Shown: positions 1 to 5,946 of the stretch, piece after piece | Numbering within the stretch: position 1 is the first letter of the stretch | How the letters are laid out: every line of letters starts with the position of its first letter | Assembly (NCBI GenBank): GCA_015654915.1 | Contig: JAATFY010000226.1 | Coordinates: forward strand, 1 to 15,226 | DNA from: Rhodospirillales bacterium | Lineage (GTDB): Bacteria; Pseudomonadota; Alphaproteobacteria; UBA9219 | Length of the DNA: 15,226 nt | Direction of reading: 5' to 3' | The notes under the pieces: generated by a model | Told to the model about the DNA's origin: nothing | What the model saw: the letters and a program-made list of their open reading frames with translations, nothing else | Databases searched by the model: none | Translations under genes and position numbers: made by a program

Positions 1-319
1 CTGCCGTGACGAACAGCATGTCGGAGCCTTCGAGGCAGGCGAGGATGTCCGACATCTGTTCTTCGGCGGCGGCGCGGCCGACATCGGCCTTGGAACCCGC
101 GCCGAGGCCGCGCGACATGTTGACGCCGAGCTGGATTTTACGTTGCGCGAGAGATAAGGCGAGCGCCTGGCTATCGGTGTTCGCCGCGATGAAGTCGCAG
201 CCTTCGAGGGCGCAACGGATCATATTGTTGATGGCGTTACCGCCTGCGCCGCCTACTCCTATAACCGTCAGGCGCGGACGCAGATTGTGTTCGGTTTCCG
301 CCATCGACAAATTGATCAT
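1..319 (-). CDS. ftsZ: Cell division GTPase FtsZ, N-terminal fragment (runs off the window)
   Basis: FtsZ is the tubulin-like GTPase that polymerises into the cytoplasmic Z-ring and recruits the divisome. Only the first 106 codons are here; the rest lies beyond base 1. Visible motifs are the nucleotide-binding loop GVGGAGGNAINNMI (residues 21-34), NTDSQAL (about 48-54) and GLGAGSKADVGRAAAEE (about 71-87), all in the order and spacing of the FtsZ GTPase domain. The start ATG at 319 gives the short charged N-terminus usual in alphaproteobacteria, and GGAG sits about 6 nt upstream. The gene would normally follow ftsA directly. Here it is about 2.4 kb away, behind a transporter and regulator pair, so it probably depends on a promoter in the 234-bp gap upstream, which contains six GANTC sites. 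Confidence 0.96.
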   Translation of the reverse strand, partial: MINLSMAETEHNLRPRLTVIGVGGAGGNAINNMIRCALEGCDFIAANTDSQALALSLAQRKIQLGVNMSRGLGAGSKADVGRAAAEEQMSDILACLEGSDMLFVTA

Positions 320-360
320 GATTGTCTCCGTATGTGTGAGCTGCGAGGTACGTGAAAAAT

Positions 361-508
361 GATTCCCGCATATGAATCCTTTCCTTTGATTCGTGCAAGG
401 GGAAGCCGCGTGAAGAATCAATGATTTTCAGTCGCTTACGCTTTGTTGCCACAGGAATCAGGGGCAAATAATGCCCTCCGCGATTTCGAATTTCGGCAAA
501 TCAGAATC
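361..508. promoter_or_regulatory. Cluster of six GANTC sites upstream of ftsZ
   Basis: GANTC occurs at 361-365, 374-378, 388-392, 415-419, 455-459 and 504-508, all in the 234-bp gap between ftsZ (start 319) and the regulator gene (end 554). About one would be expected per 256 bp at even base composition. GANTC is the methylation target of CcrM in alphaproteobacteria, and the Caulobacter ftsZ promoter is controlled by GcrA and CcrM methylation. I infer a cell-cycle-controlled ftsZ promoter here. No convincing -35/-10 pair could be fixed. I see no gene in this gap. Confidence 0.55.
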
Positions 509-553
509 TTTGCAAGACGTTAGCGCGGGGTCTGGATGTTCTGGCTGAACAAA

Positions 554-1417
554 CTATCCGGCTTTGGGTTTCGATGGTGGTTTTTTTGCTCCACCACTCT
601 TGCTTCCATGCTGTGCCAGAAATCCGGCCACCGCTTTGGGCGGCGTCTCGAACGGTTTGCTGAGGGCCCAGACCGCCATGTGCTGAACGCGCAGCATATT
701 GGCGAATTCGCGGCTTTCCAGCACGAAACCGAAGCACTCTTTAACGGAGGACAACACCGCCACCTGATCGCCATAAATCCAGTAGCCCATGGTGAAATCC
801 ATCTCCGGCGGCGCGATACGGATTTCGCGCAGGAAGCCGGACCCGCCGCCAAGATAGGGATGCTTGGCGGCATCGACCGTGGACGCCGCCGGCCAGATTG
901 CCTTCACATGAATGCGTTTCTGGATGCGGGTAATATTGTGATGGCGGAAATAATCGGCGCCCAGCACATCCATCATCAGTTTGATCGGCCATAGCGAGTA
1001 GGTCTCGATATCCTGATAGAGGAATATATCGCTCAGGATGTTCTTCAACTGCGCCTTGCCCTGATAGACCGTCATGCGCGGCGCAGAAAAATCGCCGCGC
1101 GATTGTTTCGATAACTGGGGTAGCAGGCGCTGAAAATCTTTCTGCGCATCTTCCAGCTCCTGCCTGCGACGCTGGAAAATCGCCTCGAGCGCCTTGGGCG
1201 GCTCGGCATGGTAGCGGCGCACGCCGCCGCCTGTGTCTTCCCAACTGACAATCCCCTTCTGAACCAGACGGTCGAGCAGTCCGTAGAGGGATGAGCGCGG
1301 CATGCCGAGGCGCTGGGCAATGCGCCCGACAGCGGTTGGGCCGCTTTGCCAGAGCGCCAGATAAAGCCGCGCTTCATCCGCCGAAAAACCGAGCGTGTGG
1401 AGGAGCTTCTCGATCAT
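554..1417 (-). CDS. TrmB-family transcriptional regulator (winged helix plus effector domain)
   Basis: A 287-aa predicted DNA-binding regulator. Residues about 1-75 form a TrmB-type winged helix: LGFSADEARLYLALW, then a recognition-helix region around GMPRSSLYGLLDRLVQKGI, then a wing ending near RRYHAEPP. A helical linker (about 76-105) follows. The rest resembles the C-terminal effector-binding part of TrmB-like proteins (PRMTVYQGKAQL near 113, IYGDQVAVLSS near 214). The tail is basic and proline/lysine-rich. TrmB proteins are best known as sugar-responsive regulators of transport genes. This one is divergent from the MFS gene across an 87-bp gap, so local control of that transporter is the natural guess. 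The start at 1417 matches the family N-terminus, but no good Shine-Dalgarno precedes it. It reads in the same direction as ftsZ and ends 234 bp before it. The ligand is unknown. Confidence 0.8.
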   Translation of the reverse strand: MIEKLLHTLGFSADEARLYLALWQSGPTAVGRIAQRLGMPRSSLYGLLDRLVQKGIVSWEDTGGGVRRYHAEPPKALEAIFQRRRQELEDAQKDFQRLLPQLSKQSRGDFSAPRMTVYQGKAQLKNILSDIFLYQDIETYSLWPIKLMMDVLGADYFRHHNITRIQKRIHVKAIWPAASTVDAAKHPYLGGGSGFLREIRIAPPEMDFTMGYWIYGDQVAVLSSVKECFGFVLESREFANMLRVQHMAVWALSKPFETPPKAVAGFLAQHGSKSGGAKKPPSKPKAG

Positions 1418-1425
1418 TTTTTGTC

Positions 1426-1446
1426 GTCGTGTCCCGACAACACGAC
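1426..1446. promoter_or_regulatory. Candidate operator between the divergent regulator and transporter genes
   Basis: A perfect 7-bp inverted repeat, GTCGTGT (1426-1432) and ACACGAC (1440-1446), is separated by 7 bp. A smaller dyad, TGTC-CC-GACA, lies within it at 1430-1439. It starts 9 bp upstream of the regulator start codon and ends 58 bp before the MFS start codon. That is where an operator for autoregulation and transporter control would be expected. The protein-operator link is inference. Confidence 0.4.
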
Positions 1447-1490
1447 AGAAACCATTTTTTTCTCGGTCATAACTGGAGCCATACGCCTGA

Positions 1491-1496
1491 GAAGGA
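1491..1496 (+). promoter_or_regulatory. Ribosome binding site that fixes the MFS start
   Basis: GAAGGA lies 8 nt upstream of the ATG at 1505. The open frame extends back to 1346, but that earlier start would overlap the N-terminal coding region of the divergent regulator and add 53 hydrophilic residues not expected in an MFS protein. The ATG at 1505 is therefore preferred. Confidence 0.65.
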
Positions 1497-1504
1497 TAGC
1501 GGGA

Positions 1505-2734
1505 ATGGTTTTAATGCAGGGGCAGCTTGGCAACAAGGTCGTAAATGCGACGGTTCTGGTGACGGGGCTCGGGCTCCTGATCGATTTCTACGACCTGTTC
1601 CTTTACAATATGGTGCGCGCGTCCAGTTTGACCGATCTCGGTTATTCCGGCCTGACGCTCACGAAGATGGGCATTTACATCCAATGGACGCAGGTCGTGG
1701 GTCTGCTGATCGGGAGTTTCTTCTGGGGGCCGATGGGTGACAAGCTTGGCCGCAAGCGGGCGCTTCTCGGTTCGATACTGGTCTATTCTCTGGCAAGCTT
1801 CGCCTGCGCTTTCGTCGGCACTCTTTATGAATACGGGATTGCCCGCTTCATCATCGGCCTCGGTCTGGCGGGCGAGGTCGGCGTGGGCGCCGCCCTGATC
1901 AACGAACATATCCATTCCGGCAAGCGCGGCTACGGCACGATGCTGTTCGGCATCCTCGGCATGACCGGCATTCTGGCGGCGGCGCTTGCGGCAGATTTTA
2001 TGGATTGGCGCATCTGTTACGCTATCGGCGGGGCTGCCGGACTTCTCTTGCTTCTGTTGCGGTCCGTTCTTATGGAATCGTCGATGTTCGCTTCTATGGC
2101 CGCCCGCGCGATCAAGGGCGGCGACCTCCGGAAACTTTTTTGCGACAGGGACAAAGTGCGTCGGCTCGTTGGCTGCGTGCTGATCGGCTGGCCGGTGATT
2201 TTTACCAGCGGCGTTATCATCACGCTGTCTCCCGAAATCGCGCATGCGAAAAATGTCGCGGGGTTGATAACGGTAAGCAAGGCCATGACGGTTGCCATGA
2301 CCAGCAATATCATCGGCGATATTTTCGCCGGCTGGCTGAGCCAGAAACTGAAAAGCCGCAAAAAAACGATCCTTCTGTTCCTGATGGGCTATATTTCTGT
2401 CGTGACCCTGTTTCTTGGTTTCGGCGATTATACGCAAGCACAATTTTATATCTTCTGCGGACTATTGGGCTTTTTCTCCGGCTATTACATCACGCAAATC
2501 TCGATCACTGCCGAAAGTTTTGGAACCAACCTGCGGGCAACGGCGGCGACGCTCGCGCCGAATGCCGTGCGCGCTTCGCTAGTGCCAATTTACGCGGTTT
2601 TTCTTTTGCTTATGTCCACGGGCATCATTCCGGCGCTGTGGATTTTGTGCGGGGCCATGTTGCTGGCGGCTTTGATCGGGTTGGAAATGCTTGGCGAAAC
2701 TTTTGGCCGCGATCTGGATTACGTGGAAAAGTAA
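1505..2734 (+). CDS. Major facilitator superfamily transporter, substrate unknown
   Basis: A 409-aa inner-membrane protein with about 12 hydrophobic segments in two halves of six, the length and layout of an MFS carrier. The family loop 2-3 signature is clear as GPMGDKLGRKRALL (about residues 76-89). A second charged loop, SQKLKSRKKTILL, sits at the equivalent position of the second half. The first helix, with GLLIDFYDLFLYN, recalls metabolite:H+ symporter and SV2-like branches, but the substrate cannot be read from sequence. It is the only major plus-strand gene in the window and is divergent from the TrmB-like regulator, suggesting a regulator/transporter cassette. It is inserted between ftsA and ftsZ, and its TAA stop (2732-2734) directly abuts the ftsA stop (2735-2737) with no intervening base. 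Confidence 0.85.
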   Translation: MVLMQGQLGNKVVNATVLVTGLGLLIDFYDLFLYNMVRASSLTDLGYSGLTLTKMGIYIQWTQVVGLLIGSFFWGPMGDKLGRKRALLGSILVYSLASFACAFVGTLYEYGIARFIIGLGLAGEVGVGAALINEHIHSGKRGYGTMLFGILGMTGILAAALAADFMDWRICYAIGGAAGLLLLLLRSVLMESSMFASMAARAIKGGDLRKLFCDRDKVRRLVGCVLIGWPVIFTSGVIITLSPEIAHAKNVAGLITVSKAMTVAMTSNIIGDIFAGWLSQKLKSRKKTILLFLMGYISVVTLFLGFGDYTQAQFYIFCGLLGFFSGYYITQISITAESFGTNLRATAATLAPNAVRASLVPIYAVFLLLMSTGIIPALWILCGAMLLAALIGLEMLGETFGRDLDYVEK

Positions 2735-4066
2735 TCACATATTCTGCTTTATCCATTGCCCGACGCGGCCGAACATATTCACGCTGCTGACGAATTCGCT
2801 GAAGCTGCTGGAGGCGGCCAGTTCCGGCTGCATGGCGACGACCAGAAGTCCGGCGGTAGTGGCAAAGGCAGGCCCTGATGTCGCTTCGGCGAGGCCGGTG
2901 AAAGAAGGCCCCGCCTTGCCGTTGGCCAGAGGCGGACGCGCGACGCGCAAAGGGCGGCCAAGGCGAACTTGTTTATCCAGCACGCGCTGCGCCAGTTCGC
3001 GCACGCCCGGCATCTGGCTCGCGCCGCCGGTCAGCACAACGCGGCGTCCGGCCATTTCCTGAAAACCGCTTTTGTCCATGCGGGCACGGACAAGTTCGAA
3101 AATTTCCTCAAGGCGCGGCTGGATGATGCGGATCAATTGCGATTTCTGGATATGATTGGCGTTTTCAGGCGCCTCCTCGCCGACTTGCGGCACATCGATC
3201 ATTTCGCGCTCGTCCATCGCGCTCGGCACGGCGTTGCCATATAATGTCTTGAGCCGTTCGGCATGTGCGAGCGAGGTTGTCAGCCCGCGGGCGATGTCGT
3301 TGGTGACATGCGCGCCGCCGACAGGAATGCCATCGGTGTAAACCGCGCTGCCGTCGAAAAAGACCGCGAAGCTGGTGGTGCCCGCGCCCATATCGATGAC
3401 GAGGCAGCCGAGATCCATTTCATCTTCCACGAGGCATGCAAGGCCGCTGGCGTAGGGCGCAGCCACCAGTTTTTCGATTTCCAGATGGCAGCGTGCGATG
3501 GCGGTGATAAGCGTGCGCACAGGCCCAAACGCCGCCGAGACTAGATGCAGTTGCGCCTGCAACATACCACCGGTCATACCAACCGGATCGCGGATACCTT
3601 TCTGGTGATCGAGCGTATAGCTGACCGGAATAGTGTGGATCAGCTCCAGCGGATGGCCTTGGGCGTCTTCCGGCACCATGGTCTGGCCCTGTGCGACGAT
3701 GCGCTGCAGATCGCCTTCGGTGACCTCGCGCCCGTTCAGCGGTAGCTCGATATTTACGGTTTGCGACAGAAGCTGGCTGCCGGAGACATTCACGATGACG
3801 CGCTGGAGCATCTCGCCCGCCATCTGCTCCGCCGTCGCTACCGCCGAACTGATGGCGTGCTGGAGCGCTTCCATATTGGCGACGCTGCCGTTGCGCATGC
3901 CTTCGGCCAGCTGGTGGCCGATGCCGATCACGCGTGGCGGACTGCCTTCGCCTTCGGCCCGCGCTATAAAGCAAGCGATCTTGCTGGAGCCGATATCGAG
4001 CGCGGCGAAAACCTCGCCCTGCGTGACGCGCGGTTTGGCGAAGAGCCATTGGGCGATGCGGTTCAT
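2735..4066 (-). CDS. ftsA: Cell division protein FtsA (actin-like)
   Basis: FtsA is the actin-fold ATPase that tethers FtsZ filaments to the inner membrane and signals to the septal synthase complex. The 443-aa product has the phosphate-1 motif AALDIGSSKI (21-30), the phosphate-2 motif LVIDMGAGTTSF (222-233) and the adenosine motif VVLTGGASQMPGV (343-355). An FtsA-type 1C insert lies between about residues 95 and 175. The C-terminal amphipathic helix MFGRVGQWIKQNM (431-443) is the membrane-targeting sequence, so the protein looks complete. The start ATG overlaps the ftsQ stop as ATGA, implying translational coupling, with GGAG 10 nt upstream. Downstream there is no terminator and no ftsZ: the TGA stop abuts the stop of the convergent MFS gene, so read-through would produce antisense RNA over the transporter. 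Confidence 0.97.
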   Translation of the reverse strand: MNRIAQWLFAKPRVTQGEVFAALDIGSSKIACFIARAEGEGSPPRVIGIGHQLAEGMRNGSVANMEALQHAISSAVATAEQMAGEMLQRVIVNVSGSQLLSQTVNIELPLNGREVTEGDLQRIVAQGQTMVPEDAQGHPLELIHTIPVSYTLDHQKGIRDPVGMTGGMLQAQLHLVSAAFGPVRTLITAIARCHLEIEKLVAAPYASGLACLVEDEMDLGCLVIDMGAGTTSFAVFFDGSAVYTDGIPVGGAHVTNDIARGLTTSLAHAERLKTLYGNAVPSAMDEREMIDVPQVGEEAPENANHIQKSQLIRIIQPRLEEIFELVRARMDKSGFQEMAGRRVVLTGGASQMPGVRELAQRVLDKQVRLGRPLRVARPPLANGKAGPSFTGLAEATSGPAFATTAGLLVVAMQPELAASSSFSEFVSSVNMFGRVGQWIKQNM

Positions 4067-4929
4067 AGGCGCATATCTCCGATTGGGCGGCTGGAGCCGG
4101 ATGGGCCCGGTTCCAGAAACATTTTGGAAGGATCGCGTAAATCGATCGTCACTATATCGCGTTCCAGAACTTTCTGGTCGGTAATAAGGTCGGACAGATG
4201 GCCGAGCGCGCGCGTCATATCCGTTTCCGGCAACTTGGCGACGGTTTTCGGCTGCAGATGGATATCCCAGCGCCGTTCGCTGACGCGGACTGCGGCGGTC
4301 ATTTTCTGCTCGATCGCCGGATAATCTTTCAGCGTTTCAAGAAGGCTGTGGGCCTGTCCCGCGGCATCGGCGCCGACGACCAAGGGCAGTTGCGGAAACT
4401 GCTCCAGTTTCGCTTCCGGCAACTCGGCCCCTTCGGTATCGATTACGACGGTACGGTTTTCATGTTGCCAGCGCGCCATCGGCACGCGCTCGGTCAGGCG
4501 CACAAGGATCATATCGGGCAACCGGCGCTCGACGACCGCCGAGGCCACCCACGGAAGTTTGGCGATACGCGCCTGCGCAGCAGACGGATCGAAACTCAAT
4601 ATAGGTGCGCCCGAGATTGTGCCGAGCGCCGCATAGATGCTCTCCTTGCTCGCATGTTGCAGTCCTTCGACATTCATATCTTTCACGGAAAATTGCGCCT
4701 TCTGCGTCAGGTGCAAACCGGCATCCATAAGGCGCTCGGCCTGACGTTGCGGCCAGCCGATATGCCAGAGCCAGAGCGCAAGACCTACGATAAGGACAAC
4801 CGATCCTGCCAGAGCGCCGAGACGGATCAGGAATCCAAAGCGCGTCGTTTCCTTCGCGCGCATGCGTACGGACGCCGTGCTTTGCGTCACGCTGGCGCGC
4901 AGGGGGATATGGCTGCGGCGGCGTCTCAT
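4063..4929 (-). CDS. ftsQ: Cell division protein FtsQ
   Basis: FtsQ is a bitopic inner-membrane divisome protein that bridges early cytoplasmic and late periplasmic components through FtsB/FtsL. The 288-aa product has a basic cytoplasmic N-terminus (residues 1-32), one transmembrane segment (about 33-55), a POTRA domain starting at FSVKDMNVEGL (80-90) and running to about 148, and the beta-rich FtsQ domain beyond. The motif LPWVASAVVERRLPD (125-139) is typical of POTRA/FtsQ. The start at 4929 lacks a clear Shine-Dalgarno; the next in-frame Met (residue 23) has none either, so the longer form is kept. The stop overlaps ftsA by 4 bp. The usual close link to ddl is broken by an orphan gene and a palindromic element upstream. 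Confidence 0.93.
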   Translation of the reverse strand: MRRRRSHIPLRASVTQSTASVRMRAKETTRFGFLIRLGALAGSVVLIVGLALWLWHIGWPQRQAERLMDAGLHLTQKAQFSVKDMNVEGLQHASKESIYAALGTISGAPILSFDPSAAQARIAKLPWVASAVVERRLPDMILVRLTERVPMARWQHENRTVVIDTEGAELPEAKLEQFPQLPLVVGADAAGQAHSLLETLKDYPAIEQKMTAAVRVSERRWDIHLQPKTVAKLPETDMTRALGHLSDLITDQKVLERDIVTIDLRDPSKMFLEPGPSGSSRPIGDMRL

Positions 4930-4958
4930 GATCGTGGCTTGAATCGTTCCATGCGGGC

Positions 4959-4987
4959 ACGATAGCAGGAACTATCCGGATTGTTGA
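4959..4987 (-). promoter_or_regulatory. Weak candidate promoter for ftsQA
   Basis: On the minus strand TCAACA (4982-4987), 4 of 6 matches to a -35 box, is followed after 17 bp by TATCGT (4959-4964) preceded by TG. This places a start about 25 nt before ftsQ. A single GANTC site at 4941-4945 lies just downstream. Since ftsQA are now cut off from ddl by 1 kb, a local promoter is needed, but this assignment is tentative. Confidence 0.25.
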
Positions 4988-5005
4988 GGTACCGGTTAGG
5001 CCGAT

Positions 5006-5181
5006 AGTGACTCATTTTGAGTTTATCGTCATTCCGGCCAAGCGAGCCGCCGTATGGCGGTGAGCGCGAGCCGGAATCCGATTTGGTTTCTATCGGCTTG
5101 AAAACAAATCGGATTCCGGATAAATCGGCTCGGCCTATGCCTCGCCGATTTTCCGGAATGACGATGTTAAAATGAGTCACT
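5006..5181. repeat. 176-bp palindromic MITE-like element
   Basis: The ends are perfect 13-bp inverted repeats, AGTGACTCATTTT (5006-5018) and AAAATGAGTCACT (5169-5181). Inside are a second 13-bp pair, ATCGTCATTCCGG (5025-5037) with CCGGAATGACGAT (5153-5165), and a 15-bp pair, CCGGAATCCGATTTG (5071-5085) with CAAATCGGATTCCGG (5105-5119). The similar 10-mers CGGTTAGGCC (4993-5002) and CGGTTAAGCC (5185-5194) flank it symmetrically and could be a decayed target duplication. It encodes nothing convincing. It accounts for most of the gene-free stretch 4930-5253; the remainder (5182-5253) shows no recognisable signal. Confidence 0.75.
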
Positions 5182-5253
5182 ACTCGGTTAAGCCTCGGGA
5201 TTTTTATATATCCGCGCTTTCGGGCCGGATAATATGTTTCGGTTCAACAATGA

Positions 5254-5796
5254 TTATTTGGGATCATATTCCCTGCGAACCGTGCGTATAGCTTTTCCGA
5301 TTTGGTTAGCGCTACGGGTGATCTCGGCTTCTGCAATCAATCCGACTTGGGCAGTCGAGGCGAGCATGGTTTTAGCGACTTTTTGAAATAAAGCAGGGAA
5401 AGAGTCGTACCGTTTTCCGCCGAACTCCTTATAGGCTGCATGCCCCAACATAAGCATTTCGACTTGAAGTTTTCCATTTTTGTCGCCGACCGTTATTCCG
5501 TCAGACGTTTTAACCTTATTAAAATTGAATAGTGGTACTGCATACCGGGCCATTGCCAATCCTGCCTGCAATTTTTCGATCGCGAACCATGTCTCCGTTC
5601 CATCTTCAGTACCGAAATGGGGGTGATTATAAAAACTTAATACATCAGCTTGGACGAGGGTGGTTTCCAAAAGTTTTAAGTAGGCGCCCTTTTTAGGGTT
5701 CTTCGTGAAATTTGTCTTTGTGTCAAGCCACGGTTGGAGGGCTTCCCTGAAGAATGACATGTCCTTTTCATCCATGCTCAAATCAGTTTTACTCAC
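5254..5796 (-). CDS. Hypothetical protein, A+T-rich orphan between ddl and ftsQ
   Basis: A 180-aa protein that I do not recognise. It starts at GTG (5796) with AAGGGA 7 nt upstream; the ATG two bases earlier is out of frame and followed at once by TGA. An alternative start is the ATG at residue 8. No signal peptide or transmembrane segment is evident. It looks soluble, with helical stretches (LKLLETTLVQADVL near 41-54, EKLQAGLAMARYAV near 74-87) and a basic C-terminus. Bases 5461-5640 count to 42% G+C, clearly lower than the flanking wall genes, and the reading frame is well used, so it is probably a real but foreign gene. It sits between a palindromic element and ddl, in a gap that is normally very short or absent. 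The function is unknown. Confidence 0.6.
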   Translation of the reverse strand: MSKTDLSMDEKDMSFFREALQPWLDTKTNFTKNPKKGAYLKLLETTLVQADVLSFYNHPHFGTEDGTETWFAIEKLQAGLAMARYAVPLFNFNKVKTSDGITVGDKNGKLQVEMLMLGHAAYKEFGGKRYDSFPALFQKVAKTMLASTAQVGLIAEAEITRSANQIGKAIRTVRREYDPK

Positions 5797-5803
5797 ATTT
5801 AAT

Positions 5804-5809
5804 TCCCTT
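5804..5809 (-). promoter_or_regulatory. Ribosome binding site of the orphan gene
   Basis: Read on the minus strand, AAGGGA lies 7 nt before the GTG start codon at 5796. It supports GTG over the downstream ATG at residue 8. The 150-bp gap 5797-5946 back to the ddl stop is A+T-rich, contains a TATAAA at about 5812-5817 that could serve as a -10 box, and holds no other gene. Confidence 0.5.
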
Positions 5810-5946
5810 CGTATTTTATATCCTGTTTAATCTTGGAGCATCCTACGGCGCATGTCGGAAAAAAGCAAAATTTTCCAGCAAAGAAATTAACCATAACCCT
5901 GCCGGAAAATATTATCCTTCCGCAAAGCGGTGTTTTATTTCTTCGC

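Noticed and set aside
1346..1504. Longer MFS start at 1346
   Set aside because: It would overlap the regulator gene, add 53 hydrophilic residues, and skip the good ribosome binding site in front of 1505.
5006..5181. CRISPR-like or tRNA-like structure
   Set aside because: There are no regularly spaced direct repeats and no cloverleaf; the sequence is a nested inverted repeat.
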